Positions 12,501 through 26,032 of a stretch of DNA of 64,000 nt are shown here, in pieces. The translations under genes and the position numbers were made by a program. The first letter of the stretch is position 1, and every line of letters starts with the position of its first letter. The notes below the pieces were generated by a model. That model worked only from the letters and a program-made list of their open reading frames with translations, was not told the DNA's origin and searched no databases. The stretch covers positions 359,001-423,000 of the forward strand of contig CM018052.1 of the NCBI GenBank assembly GCA_008638375.1, in the 5' to 3' direction. The DNA comes from Nyssa sinensis (Eukaryota; Streptophyta; Magnoliopsida; Cornales; Nyssaceae).

Positions 12501-13708
12501 ATCATAAATCTAGGACCCAATTACAATTTCAGTAAGCTTTGGGCCAAATCAAAATTTTAGAAACTACTATTCCAATTTGGAATAGCCAAACAATGGACAA
12601 CCTATGGAATAGGGATAGGATATCTCAATTCCAATTTCAATCCCCATCCAATTTCTTATCTTCATAACCAAACATCCCTATTCCAATTTAAATACAACAT
12701 CAAAATGGTGCAGCTTGAATACCCATACATGCGGGTGGGTCGGGTCTAACCTGACCTGAACTGACCTAAGCCCAACAACGCCCATGCGTGAAGCCGTACT
12801 CTTCGTCTTCTCCGGCCGTGCGCCGGTCACCTTCTCCGGCGCCAGTGGCTTTTTTCAGCAATGTTTCAATAGCCAATCAATGGGTTCCTCTTCTACTCCT
12901 CATGGGCATTTCATATCCCCCCTCAGAATTGAATTTCCTTCACCGGAAGGCCTCGAAAAAGGGAGTTGTAGCCAACTCCGGCGAGGTGCCCGATTTTCTG
13001 GCAAGCTGTATTTTTTCCTATTTCATGGCTTTTTTAGCCACTATTTTGAGCCCAATTTTTTCCTACAAGGTGCTAAACCTATGGGAAATAATTCCCCGTT
13101 CATAGAACGAGCTAAATCGATCAAAAATCTAATGACCTGGAATTATTCTTCAACCTTCAACTTGGTTTTTCTCACTCATTTCTTCACCAAATAAGCTGTG
13201 GCTTCTTCCTAAATTTACCATTTTTCATGCTCTTTAAAACCATTAAGCTTAGACATGCTTTCATGTAAGTTCATAAAAAACCCAAAAAATTTAAAACTTG
13301 AAATATAGTAAATTTTCTAACCTTCTTTGGTTGTTTTTTCTCTTCTTCTTCCTCTGTTTCTCCCTTTTGAATACCCTGGAGTCCTTTAGCTTCTATTATT
13401 TCCTTCAATTTATGCACTTGGTGCATGTATATATATATATATATATATTACAGTAAGTTGGCCGCCCCTCTCTTTCTCTCTCTTCCTTCCCTCTCTTTTC
13501 TCTGTTCCCGATTTCCCTTAACAACCTTATCTTTTTCTTTTTCTTTTTTTTAAATCTCCCAGATCCCTAAATCATGCCCCCTCCCTTATCATCATTTATA
13601 CATATCTATCTTATCCCTAGTGGTTAAATATATACATAAATTACCTATACTGTTTACCATATATATATATATATATCATGCTTCCATATATTTACATATA
13701 TATATATA

Positions 13709-14339
13709 TGATATACCACAAACAGACACACCAATCACCTTGAGACACGTGTGCTTACAAAACCGATAAACTCGGTCATACCGAGCAGGCGCAGCCTGTA
13801 GGACATCCTTATATACATATCCTACAGAACCGATAAACTCGGTCATACAGAGCAGGCGCAGCCTCCAGGGAATTCTCATACGCATATCCTCCAGACCTTA
13901 TGCTCTGGGCAATATTCACTCAGTATTCCGTATGGTTCCGACCTTATGGTTTCCTTAACAACGGCCAAGCGGGGAATAAGGAAACAGTCTACAACAAGGA
14001 AACAGTCTTTAACAAGGAAACTACTATCTATGATTATCTCTATCTATGATGCAATATTCCACAAGGTAACTGCAATCTCCGATGATCAAATCCCTATATT
14101 CATGGCTCCGAATCCTAATCAACTTAGGAAGGCCACAGTCTATAAAATAAACCCTACAAGTACGCTTTATTTTCATGCTCATTCTTTAGCTTTCAATACA
14201 GTCTTTCAATTCAGTTTACTTACTTAAGCATCGGAGCGGCTACCGCCGGAGCCAATCTGGTGGCCCTCTGATCCTCTATTTTGAGTGTTCTATAAGTCTT
14301 GGAGCCCAGATTTATTGCGAGCCGAAAAGTGCAGCATCA
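13709..14339 (+). repeat. 5' LTR of the Tat element (631 bp)
   Basis: It begins TGATATACCACAAAC and ends GTGCAGCATCA, and matches 37424-38053 along its whole length with scattered substitutions. A 67 bp tandem duplication lies near 13761-13895 (units starting 'accgataaactcgg'), typical of U3 enhancer-like repeats, and is also in the 3' LTR. Confidence 0.93.
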
Positions 14340-14340
14340 G

Positions 14341-14360
14341 TTTGGCACCGTCTGTGGGAA
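14341..14360 (+). promoter_or_regulatory. Primer binding site of the Tat element
   Basis: tttggcaccgtctgtgggaa follows the LTR by one base. Plant Tat-group elements commonly carry a site of the form TTTGGCGCCGTCTGTGGGGA here. Confidence 0.8.
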
Positions 14361-14417
14361 ACGACTAATCTCCAAGTGCTCTATTCACAAATTTATCTTT
14401 TTTCTTACCGGAAAACC

Positions 14418-17400
14418 ATGGCCCCAAATCTCCGACCGAGACAGAACGCTGAAACCCACAAAGCTCTCAACGTCGGCCGCCTGTTCCACGAGCAAGAGGG
14501 CCGGCGGTTGATCCCATGTGACAAGAGATTGAATCAATCAAACGACACAACGAACTGGTGCAGGAACAACTAGTTTCCATATTTAGAACTCTGGCAATGC
14601 TCACACAGAATCAAAGGACGAGTCGTAACCCGCCGGTCAATGTTGCTGAAAGAACACGACCCCATATAACCACTGAGAATGAAGAGCCCCATGAGCAGGC
14701 TCCAAAAAACTAGCCTAGGCCCCCCTAGGGTGTTGGTCACGTTGGCAGAGATCCACAGCCGTCGGCAGCCCTAGGCTGGGGAACATCAGCCTTCATCCCT
14801 GACATCCACTACTGAAGCACTACTAGAGCCCCGACTCCAAGGGCTTCGGAATCACATCCGGCACCGTAGGAGCCTCATCCCCAAGCAGCACCAATCCCGC
14901 CAGCTCGGAACCCTCCTCCATTCGAGGGACGTGCTCAGCCCGACTACCCTGACGCCGAGGCTCTGAGGCAAGGTTCACAAGAGGTCCGGTTTAGAGACCC
15001 ACGGAGGGTCGAAGAAATTGTCGAATTTATGGACCGAACAATAGCTTTGAGAGGTGCCCAGAACCCTCTAGAGCAAGACGAGTTGGCTAGACTGCTCAGA
15101 AGACTTGCCACCCCATTTACTCCTGCCATCATGTCAGAAGAAAGGCCCAGGAAGTTCATGGTGCCAAAATTCACCCTGTACGATGGGACTGGTGTAATAC
15201 CCCGACCCGAGAATGTCGGGTAATAAGGCACGTTTTACGAGGTTATGAAAAAAATGAGTGTAAATATTATGCCCTTAAGAATATGATAAATTAATTTAAT
15301 GTAATTAATTTATTAATATGAGAAATTAAGTATTAGTTATAATTAATATAAAATGTGATGATTAATTTATAAAATATAATTAATTGAATAACTAATTTGT
15401 TAATTAATTAAACATAAGAAATTAATTAAATATAAATATATAAGTGTGTGAGTGTGTGATATGTAATATATATATATATATATGTAATGGGGGAGACATT
15501 GAATTAAGGTGAGATATGGGGATGATGTACCATATATGTATATTATATGCTATTAGGTGTAGAGGAATGGGAGAAGGGATGGCCCAAAATCAGAAAAGTA
15601 AGGGAGGCATGGCTGTTGATTATGACGGGGTATGGGAGTGAGAGAAATATACATATATACATATATGATATATACACACTCATGACACACGGACAGAAAG
15701 AGAGGGAAAGAGAAAAAGAGAGAGGCAGAATTCTGAGAAGAAGGGAAAGAAATCAGAACAAGAAGAAGGAGAGAAACAGTAGAAAAAGGTCAGAAAATGC
15801 AAATTATCATTTTGATCTCTCTCTAGAATTTCATTATGTTTAAACTGTTTTTAAGCTTTTATGGTGTATACATGACATGTAGGACATGTTTAGACAAGTT
15901 TAAGAATGAAATTTCAGCTTGAAAACAACTAAAAATACCAAACCCAGAAGCTACGCCATTGAAGACCTTGCTCATAGCAGGTCAGAACCAACTTCTCCTA
16001 AACCATTTTTGGTGTATCAAGGCTTCAAGTAGGTCTCACAAGCATCCCAAAAACATAAATCCGTGACCAAAAATCACAAGAAATGGCCTCCAAACATTGA
16101 CTTGCAGGTACGGGTTTCAAAACCCTACCTCACAAATCTACCTTTAAATCCATTTTTATGAATGGGAAATGAAACCCCATGAATAGGGGATCAAAACAAG
16201 CTAAACCCCACGAAACATCACCAAGAAATGAGCATGAACGACCCATGTACAGGTCTGGTTATCGCGACCTAAACCGAGCCTCTAAGATAAATTCGAAGCT
16301 CAAAAATAATATGAAAACATGTCTTAGGTTTTTAGAAAGTGATTGGAGAAGAAAGCAGGGAAAATGGGTGTTCAAAATGCCACGAATTTAAAACTGTAAA
16401 AAATAGGGTTTCGCAGGAACAGTATCGATCTCGTGGGGAAGATGATACTGTTCTGGTCGGGAAAACGGGTCGGTTACGGGTCTGGGTTAAAACCGGATCC
16501 AAAAGGGTTATAGGTTTATTTAAACGGTGACGTTTGGAGGTTTGAAATTTTAAATTTTAAAATAGTTAGGGCTGACGTCAGCATTACGTTTTAAACCAAC
16601 CGAACCGGATTGGTTCAATTAAAATCGGACCGGTTCACTTAAAACTTAACCGAACCCACTGGTTTTTCTAGTTTTAATTCAATTAAATAAACCAAACCTT
16701 TTGGTATTTACAGTTTGACCCCAACTATTTTACTGATTTGTACTGTGGCCCAACTGGGGGAAAACTTATTCAATCTCACCCCTGGAAAATTAATTAAATA
16801 ATTGATTTAATTATTTAATAAATAAAGTAAAATGACTATTATGCCCCTAATTCAAATATTAAGCAAATGAAGTCCAAATTAAACATATGAATAATGTATC
16901 CTTACTATTTTGGATATTCTGAGAGAAATGGTAGGGTCCGTTTTACGAGACGGGATCCCAAAAAATAAAGACACGTAAAGGGGTAAATGACCAAAATACC
17001 CCTTGTCCAAAATTAACAAGTTATTAGTGTATTCTTACTATCTCAAACCTTCTGAGTCCAATGGTGAGGTCCACGACATGAGATGAGGTCCCAAAAAATT
17101 GGAGATACGTAAAAATGCTAAAATGACCAAATTACCCCTGGTACCCCTAAAGCCAAAATGAAACCAGAGAAGGTCTAAATTGACTTTCTTCGACCTTCTG
17201 GACTCAATAATAGAGTCCAAATTATGAAACGAAGTACGAAAAAATGTGACATGTAAAACAATAAATGACCATTTTGCCCTTTTCATATGAAAGTCTGAAT
17301 TAAATTCTAGGAAAGCCTAAACCGACTTTCTTCGACGCTCCAGACTCAATGGTAGAGCCTATTTGACTAAAAGAGATGTCAAAAATAAAAAGACATAAAA

Positions 17401-19805
17401 TTTGTTGAATAGCATCTGTCAGATGACTATAAATTAAAGTAATGCCAAAGTACTAATCTAAGGCGTATACGAGAAAATGAATTACGAAAAGACACGACAC
17501 GTAAATATGTGAAGTAAATAAATTTAAATTAAAGTTAATGGAACTACCAGAAGAGTATAAATTAAAATGAAATTAATTTCTAACACAGTAAATTGTGTCA
17601 TAGGTTAAGAGTACGAGTTAAGTTAAGTTCATCTAAAATTATGAAATCGTTTTAGGATCTAATACGATTTAAGCATAAGTTAAGGAATATCAAGATGATA
17701 TTATAATGAATGTGAAGTTGATGAGATGTTTATGAATTGTTCTTAGGAACTACAAGGAAAGTGGGAAAGCGTAATTTTAGCACTAACCCTAAAGGACCAA
17801 GGTGAGTAACCCTGTATTTGAAGTGGAGATTTAACTTCATGGATTTGAAAAGGTTTTAAGTTCAAAAGATATGAAGCATTTAAATTCCAAATTCAGTATA
17901 TTACATGATCTCAGTTTTAATTATTTATGTTCTTACAAACCCTATTGTGACATGCTTAGTATATGTTTTCTTTACAGTTTTCTCAAAAATATGTTTCCAG
18001 CATGTCTAAGTTAAAATACAAATCTTGATAAATATTTTGAGTTTGCCTATTACAAGTATACGAATGTTTATCACAAAGTTATGAATGTTATGTTTTAAAG
18101 TACTCACGAGAAATATCTATTTGACATACTCATATGTTAAATGTATTTGAAATGCAAGATAAATAATAAGCACATAGGTAGTGTTGTGGGTTGTACGGAA
18201 TAATAAGCACATAGGTAGTATTGTGGGTTGTACGAAACTCAACGGACCTATCATGTGCATCATCACATAAGTAGTGAGTAGGGTTGTACGGAACGCCACG
18301 GATCTATCATGTGAAATGCCCGGTAGCAGGATCTAATCCCCCAAGCAAATGAGATATCTCCACGTATATGTAAAATGGGAGTCTGGTTAGAAACGGATTC
18401 CACTAATGAAAGTGATAAGATGACAAATGAGTTTGAAAATGGAAGCAGGTTTTACCCTCATTTTCAATATGCATATGTTTTGAGTTTTATATACTCTATT
18501 TAAGAAATACATGTTATGTTATATGTTTTGAAGTTTATATGAAGAAGTATATGTTGACTTGAATACTTTTAAATATTTCAAAGCTATCTGTTTTATGAAA
18601 TGCATATGTTTTGAGTTATATACTCTATTTGACAAAGTACAAGTTTAGCTTGAATACTTTAAGTGTTTCGAAGCTATCTGTTTTAAGAAATGCGTATGTT
18701 CTATGTTCAAGTATACGAGCAATTGGTAGTGAATGTTTACAAACTCTTATGTACTAAAAACCACTGCTAATTGAAAACCCCATGACGAATACTGGAATTG
18801 CTTACAAGGTTAGATTAGTTTTCCCGGACTTTGTTCGGATCCCCCTTTCAGTTGATTGACAATAGGGCTGATTGGAAGATGATGAGGATGAGCCTAGCTG
18901 TTTTTGGAAGGGACAACTAAGTAGTTCTTTTGTTAAGTATCATGAACTTAAGTTGTAACCTTTGTTTTAGTAAGGTAGCGAACTGTTATGTATTAAGCCC
19001 CAAGGGGCAGCTGAACATGTATCCATTATAAAAACCTTTAGGTTTTTAAGTATGCTCTGAATGTATGATCATGTGTACCATTGTGAATAGCGGCAGTATC
19101 GGACGGATGTGAAAATTTTAAAATGAGAAAAGAAAAGAAAAAGTTTTTCACGCTTCTGCAACCACATGAAGCACATTTATTCGATACCGTTGCAGATGTG
19201 AGCCTTGTCCCAAGGCCTTTGGGTCTAGGGGCGGCGGTCGCGACTCGAGATCCGCGCAGGGTGGGTTTCGGGTCGTGACAACTGGAGACCTAAGAGATCA
19301 TCTCTCGCACTACCAGCATACGATGGCCCTCTACGGGGCCTCTGATGCTTTTATGTGCCGAACTTTCATTACCAGCTTGAAGGGAACTACTTTGAAATGG
19401 TTCCACCACCTCCCTCCGAACTCAATTACCGACTTCTATGAGCTCGGTAGGCAATTCCTGGACAGATTTATGACCGATAGAAGGCTCAGAAGGGGACTAG
19501 AATTCTTGTTAAATGTCAAGCAGACTAAGGAGGAGTCCCTCAGAGCCTACATTGAGCGCTTTAATGCCGAACTCACAGAGATCACCGATTGCAGCCCAAG
19601 ATTCCTTGTAGCTGCCTTAACTGCTGGACTTGCTCACGGTGGCTTTAGAGATTCCTTGACCAATAGCCTTCCTACCGACATGGCAGCATTAATGGACCGG
19701 GCCAGGAAGTACATCAACTTGGAAAAAGCCAACCACACATCCCAAAAGGGCAAAGAGCAGAACTAGAGGGATAATCCGAAGAGGGAGGATCATAAGAAGA
19801 AGGAC
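14418..19805 (+). pseudogene. gag: gag of the Tat element, split by solo LTR B
   Basis: The gag protein forms the particle shell. The first ATG after the primer site (14418) begins MAPNLRPRQNAE, a usual opening for this group. The frame is broken by early indels near 14500 and by stops near 14710. From 15029 it is open up to 15192 (ending VPKFTLYDGTG), where LTR B enters. After B it resumes at 19281 in the same frame and gives the gag core (W at 'LKWFHHLPPNSI', 'FLDRFMTDRRLRRG', 'ESLRAYIERFNAEL', the Retrotrans_gag type). It stops at a TAG at 19764-19766, beyond which a basic, knuckle-poor tail reads on to the edge of LTR C. The gag sequence itself is strongly supported; the product would be broken. 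Confidence 0.88.
15193..19280 (+). mobile_element. Solo LTR B (4088 bp), target duplication ACTGG
   Basis: It starts TGTAATACCCCGACCC and ends GGGTTTCGGGTCGTGACA, flanked by ACTGG at 15188-15192 and 19281-19285. Removing it and one ACTGG rejoins the gag frame exactly. Inside are an exon-like cassette (17747-17801), a short tandem duplication near 18165-18240, and the conserved block near 18321-18360. The reading frames in it are short and unsupported. Confidence 0.94.
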
Positions 19806-22800
19806 TGTCACGACCCGAAACCCACCCTATACGGATTTTCGGATCCCGACCGCCGCCCCGAGACCCGAAGGCCTCGAGACAAGGCTCCCATCTGCAGCGG
19901 TATCGAATAGATGTGCTTCATGTGGTTGCGGAAGCGTGAAACACTTTTTCTTTTTCTTTTCTCATTTTTAAAATTTGCACATCTGTCCAATACTGCCACT
20001 ATTTACATTTCGGTATACATGTATAAACATACATTCAGAGCATATCTAAAAACTTAAAGACTTTATAATATTACATATCATTGCCCTGGGGGCTTAATAC
20101 ATATTTTGTACTGTTTACTACTACAGGAGTTCGTACTAAAAATTCACATGGCTTCATAAGGAAACTACTTAAGTACCACTTCCCAAAATGGCAGATCCAT
20201 CGTCTTCGACTTCAAATCAAACTGCCTTTTGCCATTTACCTGAAAGGGGGATCCGAACAAAGTCCGGGTAAGCTAATCTAAGCTTGTGAGTAATTCCTGC
20301 ATTCGTCATGGGGTTTTTCAACTGGTAGTGGTTTATCACTTGAGAGTTTATAAAATACTCACTACCAATTGTTCGTACAATTTAGAACATAGGATATGTG
20401 CATTCTCAAAACGGATGGCTTGAAACATTTAAAGTATTCAAGCTACACTTATACTTACGAACTTCAAAACATATAACATAACATGTCATCCTTAAATAGA
20501 GTATATAAAACTCGAAACATATGCATTTCATAAAACGGATAGCTTTGAAACAATTAAAGTGTTCAAGCTAAACTCATACTTCGTTAATAAAGTATATAAA
20601 CTTTAAAACACATAAATATGTATTTTGAAAATGAGGGTAAAACCTGCTTTCATTTTCAAAATCGCTTGTCATCTTTTCTCTTTAATTAGGTGGAATCTGT
20701 TTCGAACCAGACTCCCGTTTTACTGCAATGCTACAATGGAGATATCTCATTTGCCTGGGGGATTAGATCCTGCTATCGGGCATGTACTGTTGAATCCCGA
20801 AGGATTTCAACCATCATAGGGGGTGGTACTTAGTACCGTTTATCTTGTAAAACATTTATCACATGACTCCTTCAATAGATACGTTCATGAGTATTTAAAA
20901 CATGATAGGTATAACTTCTACAATGAAGCTTCAAATACATGTGATAATCAAATTCAGAATATTTAAAGAGATTTGCATTTGATTTAGACATGCTAATTAT
21001 TTTCAAGAAAAGAGCTGGATATAAAACATTTATAAAGCATGCCGTAACAGAATATTTTAAAAGAACGGAATCATATAAAGGCTAAATTTGATATTCAAAG
21101 GCTGCAATTACTTGAACTTAAAACTTCTTCAAATATATGGAGTTAAATCTCTAGTGCAAATACAAGGTTACTCACCTCGGTCCTTTAGGGTTAGTGCTAA
21201 AGTGCGCTTTCCCACTTCCTCCGTAATTCCTAAGAACAATTCATAAACAGTCTCATTAACTTCTCATTCACTACAATATCATCTATCGATGTTTCTTAAC
21301 TTATGCTTCAATCGTATTTCATCCTAACCGATTTAACTCATACTCCTAACCAACGACACAATTTATTATGTTAGAAATCCATTTCAACCTATACTCCTCT
21401 GGTAGCTCCATTAACTTGATTTAAAGTTATTTACTTCACATGTTAACGCATCGTGTCTTTTCATACTTTATTTCTTCGTACTTGCCTTTGTTTAATACTT
21501 CGACAATACTTTAGTCTTTAGTCATCAAACAGATGCTATTCATCAAATTTTATGTCTTTTTATCTTAGACATTTCTTTTGGTTGAATAGACTCTATTATT
21601 GAGTCCAGAGCATCGAAGAAAGTCGGTTTAGGCTTTCTTAGAATTTAATTCGGACTTTTATATGTAAAAGGGCAAAATGGTCATTTACCATTTTACGTGT
21701 CACATTTTTCGTACTTCGTTTCGTAATTTGGACTCCATTATTGAGTCCGGGATGTCAAAGAAAGTTAATTTAGACCTTCTCCGGTTTCATTTTTGGCTTT
21801 AAGGGCACTAGGGGTATTTTGGTCATTTTACCCCTTTACGTGTCTTTATTTTTCGGGACCCCGTCTCATGTCGTGGACCTCACCATTGGACTCAGAAGGT
21901 CCGAGATAGTAAGAATACACTAATAACTTGTTAATTTTGGTCAAGGGATATTTTAGTCATTTACCCCTTTACGTGTCTTTATTTTTCGGGACCCCGTCTC
22001 ACAAAACGGACCCCGTCATTAACTTCAGAATGCCCAAAATAGTAAGAATTCACTATTCATATGTCTGATTTGGACTTTATTTGCCCTATTAATGACCCAA
22101 GGGCATAATAGTAATTTTCTTTCATTTATTAAATAATTATTTAATTATTTAATTATTTTTCCAGGGGCTTAATTGCATAAATTTTCCAAAAATTGGGCCA
22201 CAGTGGAATTTTGTTAAACAGTCGGGGTCAGTTTGTAATTATTCAAAAGTCTTAAACTGAACCAGAGGGTTCAGTTCATATCAAAGGCAACCTGTCCGGT
22301 CCAGTCCGGTTCTAACCGGTTCTGTTACAATGCTGACGTCAGCCCTAAGGTTTAATTTAAATAAATTCAGGTTCAAAATGACACAGTTTCATTTTAAACG
22401 GTTCACCAGTTTTTTAGTCGGGTCGGGGCCCGACCCGATACCCGGCACTGTTCATCGTCCCCAACTCTAGGGTTACTGTAGCCCTAATTTTCAAAAAATT
22501 TTCTTTTCAATTTCGTGATACTTTGAGCCTGGTTATTCACTATTTTCAATACAAAACAGTTTCTGCATATCATACCATTAATCTAACATGCATTTCAAGC
22601 TTCGAATCAAACTCTAAGTGGTCTGTTTTCAAGATGATAACCGTGACCTGCAACTCGTTCTAGCACCCTCATTTTAGGTCCATTTTTCATGAAACTTGTT
22701 GCATCGTGCCCTAAAAGTCATGGGGTTCAAGTCCCCGTTCTATATTTTCAGTTTGGTCGTGTATTTTGACGGATTGAATTTTAAACCCGTAGCTTCATTT

Positions 22801-23206
22801 CCAATTTCGAGGGGCTATAATGAGTTCTGTGATCGTGGATATGGGTTTTTGGCATGTTTGAGGAGTCTAGTTGGGGTTCCAATCAACCAAATTGGGTTTG
22901 GGGAAGCTTGATTCAGTTTCATCATTTTGGGTATTGCATTTCAGTAAAATTTTCTACCCCCCTATAACCTCCGTTTTCTCCCTCGATTTTCCATGATTTT
23001 AAACCATTTTTCTTGCAAAATGAAGCTCATTCTACATAGATTAAGACCCTATGTTTTCATGCTAAAATATGAACAAAATCGGATTTAATTTTGGTTGGGA
23101 ATATACCTGTTTAAGCGGACTGATCCCAATTTCCTTCTCCCTCTTCGGTTTCCAATTTCCTCTTCTTGCTTCAGCCTTCTTCTTCTTCTTCTTCTTCTTC
23201 TTCTTT

Positions 23207-23248
<42 letters not shown>

Positions 23249-23826
23249 TCTCTCTTTCTTTCACGATCATTTCCATGGGTGTGTATATAATCATGTGTAT
23301 AGGTATAAGAGAGTTGATGGCTGCCACCTTTCCCTCACTTACCCCCTATCTCATCAACAGCCATCCCCATCACTTTCTGAATTTGGGCCATACTCTCCTC
23401 CATACCTCCTCACCTAATTGCATATATAATATACCTATTTAGTACATCTTCCCCTTACCTCCATGTCTCCATGTATATATATATATATCTATATACATAT
23501 ATTATACACTATGGACACAATATATATATATATATATATTATATTTATTTTATTTTATTTTATTTTTCCTATATCCAAATATTACATGTATAATTATATA
23601 TATCTAATTATACACATATGAATACTTACACATGCTTGGTCACATAATACACTTTTATGTGTGTATTTTGTATTTATTTTAATTAATAATCAATTCCATA
23701 AACTTAATTAATTAATTATTTTAAATTAACTAATTGTTTTCCTTAAGTGTAGACATCTTTACACTTACTTTCATAACCTCAAAATGCGTGCCCTATGACC
23801 CGGTATTTTTGGGTCGGGGTATTATA
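19806..23826 (-). mobile_element. Solo LTR C (4021 bp), target duplication AGGAC
   Basis: On the + strand it starts TGTCACGACCCGAAACCC and ends GGGTCGGGGTATTATA, with the last CA decayed to TA, flanked by AGGAC at 19801-19805 and 23827-23831. It lies in the Tat gag tail, reverse to LTR B. It has an exon-like cassette at 21176-21229 (minus), the conserved block near 20740-20780, and simple repeats. Confidence 0.93.
23177..23242. repeat. (TTC)n and (CT)n simple repeats in LTR C
   Basis: A TTC run near 23177-23206 is followed by a CT run near 23212-23242. The low-complexity serine/leucine or arginine/glutamate reading frames over it on both strands are artefacts. Confidence 0.85.
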
Positions 23827-23831
23827 AGGAC

Positions 23832-24898
23832 CACAGAAGAGACCCTAGTAAGAAGAGAGCCAAGAGTCCGGAAAAGAGAACGGCACCCAAGGCTGTTTAC
23901 AATTCCGGACCAAGGGAGTTCACTAATTTTACCCCTCTGAACACTACACCGAATCAGGACTTCAGCAGATCCGAGATTGGGAAAACCTGAGATGGCCAGA
24001 ACCCATCAAAGGAGATCCCAGCTTTCGGGACACAGGTAAATATTGTAATTTCCACAAAGATCATAGGCAAACGACTAAGTCATGCAGGTTTCTTAGATAT
24101 GAGATTGAGCAACTCATAAAGAAAGGACGTCTCTGGGAGTTCCTTAAGCAGTACGGGAGGCAAAATCCCCACAAATACAAGCCTCAGCAGGGGATAGAGC
24201 AGAGGCCTGAGCAAAGACAAGAGCAGAGGGTAGTTTGAAACGAGCCTCAAAGGCAGAACAACCATGTCATCTATGTCCTCCATGCAGACTCCCCTACTAC
24301 AAGAATGTCCAACAGGGCAAGGAATAGGTATGCTCAGGAGGCCAGGGCTACCCCAGATGTATTACAAATCTCCAACGTTGAAAAGAGGCTCAAACCAACA
24401 CCGGAGATCCAATTCACTAAACAGTACCTAGCAGGGGTGTACTGCCCTCACAGTGATGCCCTCGTCATCACTCTCAAAATTGCCAATTTCGAGATCAGAA
24501 GAGTCCTGGTTGACACCGGCAGCTCTGTCAATATACTGTTCCATGAGCCACTCAAACAGATCGGGATGGACCACGATAGCATCAAGCCTACCACTGCCGT
24601 AATGGCAGCGTTTGACGGTAATCTCAGTACCCCATTGGGAAGGATCGACCTACCCACTACTATAGGGGAAGGTGAAGGACAGAAAACCACCATCTCAGAG
24701 TACATGGTGTTGAATATGAAATCTCCCTACAATGTCATAATTGGGAGACCATGGCTGTACCAGATAGGGGTTGTTACCTCGACCCTCCATCAATGTCTGA
24801 AGTATGTTCACAATCAGAATGTTTATTCTATCAGAGGTTGTCAGCCAACTTCTCGAGAGTGCCATGCCATTGCACTCAAGGAAAAGACTGCCAAATAG
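23832..24898 (+). pseudogene. gag tail and aspartic protease of the Tat element
   Basis: The protease cuts the gag-pol precursor. The open part starts at 24305. The active site VLVDTGSS lies at about residues 67-74 of that frame (catalytic Asp at 70), followed by NILFHEPL. The second-half motif VIIGRPWL and the 'GVVTSTLHQCLKYV' end are typical of plant gypsy retropepsins. 23832-24304 holds stops but gives gag-tail pieces. It ends at a TAG (24896-24898); the same frame then continues into RT, so this is a nonsense change inside a polyprotein and not a natural end. Confidence 0.88.
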
Positions 24899-26032
24899 CA
24901 ATTACAGTACACCCAGGATTGTGCAGATCAAATTCTCTCCCACACTCCCAAGGAGGAAAGTTGCCCATCCAGAATCGAAGAACCCCTAAGCCCAAGGGGA
25001 CGGGACAGCAAGGCCAAACCCATTGGTGAACCTATCAAAGTATTGGTCAGTTCAGAATCAGAAGGGCGCTATTTGTACATTGGTCCAGACCTGACATGCG
25101 CTGAGCAAGAAAAAATAATCAAGTTTCTAAAAGACAATCTCTCTAAGTTTGCGTGGGAGACCAAAGACATGGAGGGTATAGATCCAAACCTGATAACTCA
25201 CAAACTAATGGTGGATCCAGATCACCCACCAATGAGACAGAAAAGAATGCTGCTAGCCCCAAAGCGACATCAGATCATAAACGAGGAATTCTAGAGGCTG
25301 CTTGAAGCCAAAATGATACGAGAAGTGTTCTACCCTGAGTGGCTAGCCAACACCGTCCTGGTCAAGAAGAAAAATGGAAAGTGGAGGGTCTGCATTGACT
25401 ATACAGACCTCAATAAGGTGTGCCCCAAAGACAGCTTTCCACTGCCAAGGATAGACCAGCTGGTTGACGCTACTGCAGGGCATGAACTCATGAGTTTTAT
25501 GGATGCCTATTCCGGGTATAACCAAATTCAGATGTACCCTCCAGACCAGGAGAAGACAGCCTTCATAACCGAACGAGGTCTCTACTGCTACAGAGTAATG
25601 CCATTCGGTTTGAAGAATGCTGGGGCCATAGACCAGCGGTTGGTTAACAAGATGTTCAGCCCGCTGCTCGGCAATACCGTGGTGGTATACATTGATGATA
25701 TGCTGGTCAAAAGTCTGCAGAAAGGTAGTCACCTCCGGCACTTAGCCCAGACTTTCGATATCCTAAGACTGTACAAGATGAAGCTCAATCCCTCGAAATG
25801 TACCTTCGGGGTGACGAAGGGAAAATTCTTGGGATACATCATCTCTTAGAGGGGTATCAAAGCAGACCCCACTCAGATCCAAGCCCTGATTGGACTAAAG
25901 TCACCGAAAACTAGAAAAGACATTCAGGCGCTGAACGGCAGGATCGCGGCACTAAGCAGATTTATCTCCAAATCCACTGATCGCTGCCTACCCTTCTTCA
26001 AAGCTTTAAAGGGCAACAAAGCTTTACAATGG
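24899..26032 (+). pseudogene. Reverse transcriptase of the Tat element
   Basis: The RT copies element RNA into DNA. It reads in the same frame as the protease. Motifs in order: VLVKKKNGKWRVCIDYTDLN (25358 on), SFPLPRIDQLVDATAG, FMDAYSGYNQI, VMPFGLKNAG, the catalytic VVYIDDMLVKS near 25684-25716, and LNPSKCTFGV...FLGYIIS. TAG stops fall at 25292-25294 and 25847-25849. After the second stop the frame continues with the thumb-like GIKADPTQIQALIGLKSP run and the connection to RNase H. Catalytic aspartates are intact; only the nonsense changes disable it. Confidence 0.92.

Noticed and set aside
12784..13194. 136-codon frame in the V1 LTR as a host gene
   Set aside because: It lies in an LTR, has no recognisable domain, and the matching V2 region (about 54420-54700) is not open.
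15193..19280. DNA transposons with short inverted ends (for LTRs A-E)
   Set aside because: Ends are TG...CA with 5 bp duplications, and the related X3 block is followed by a primer site and pol, so they are LTRs.
25343..25741. 132-codon minus-strand frame across RT
   Set aside because: It is the shadow of the RT frame on the other strand.
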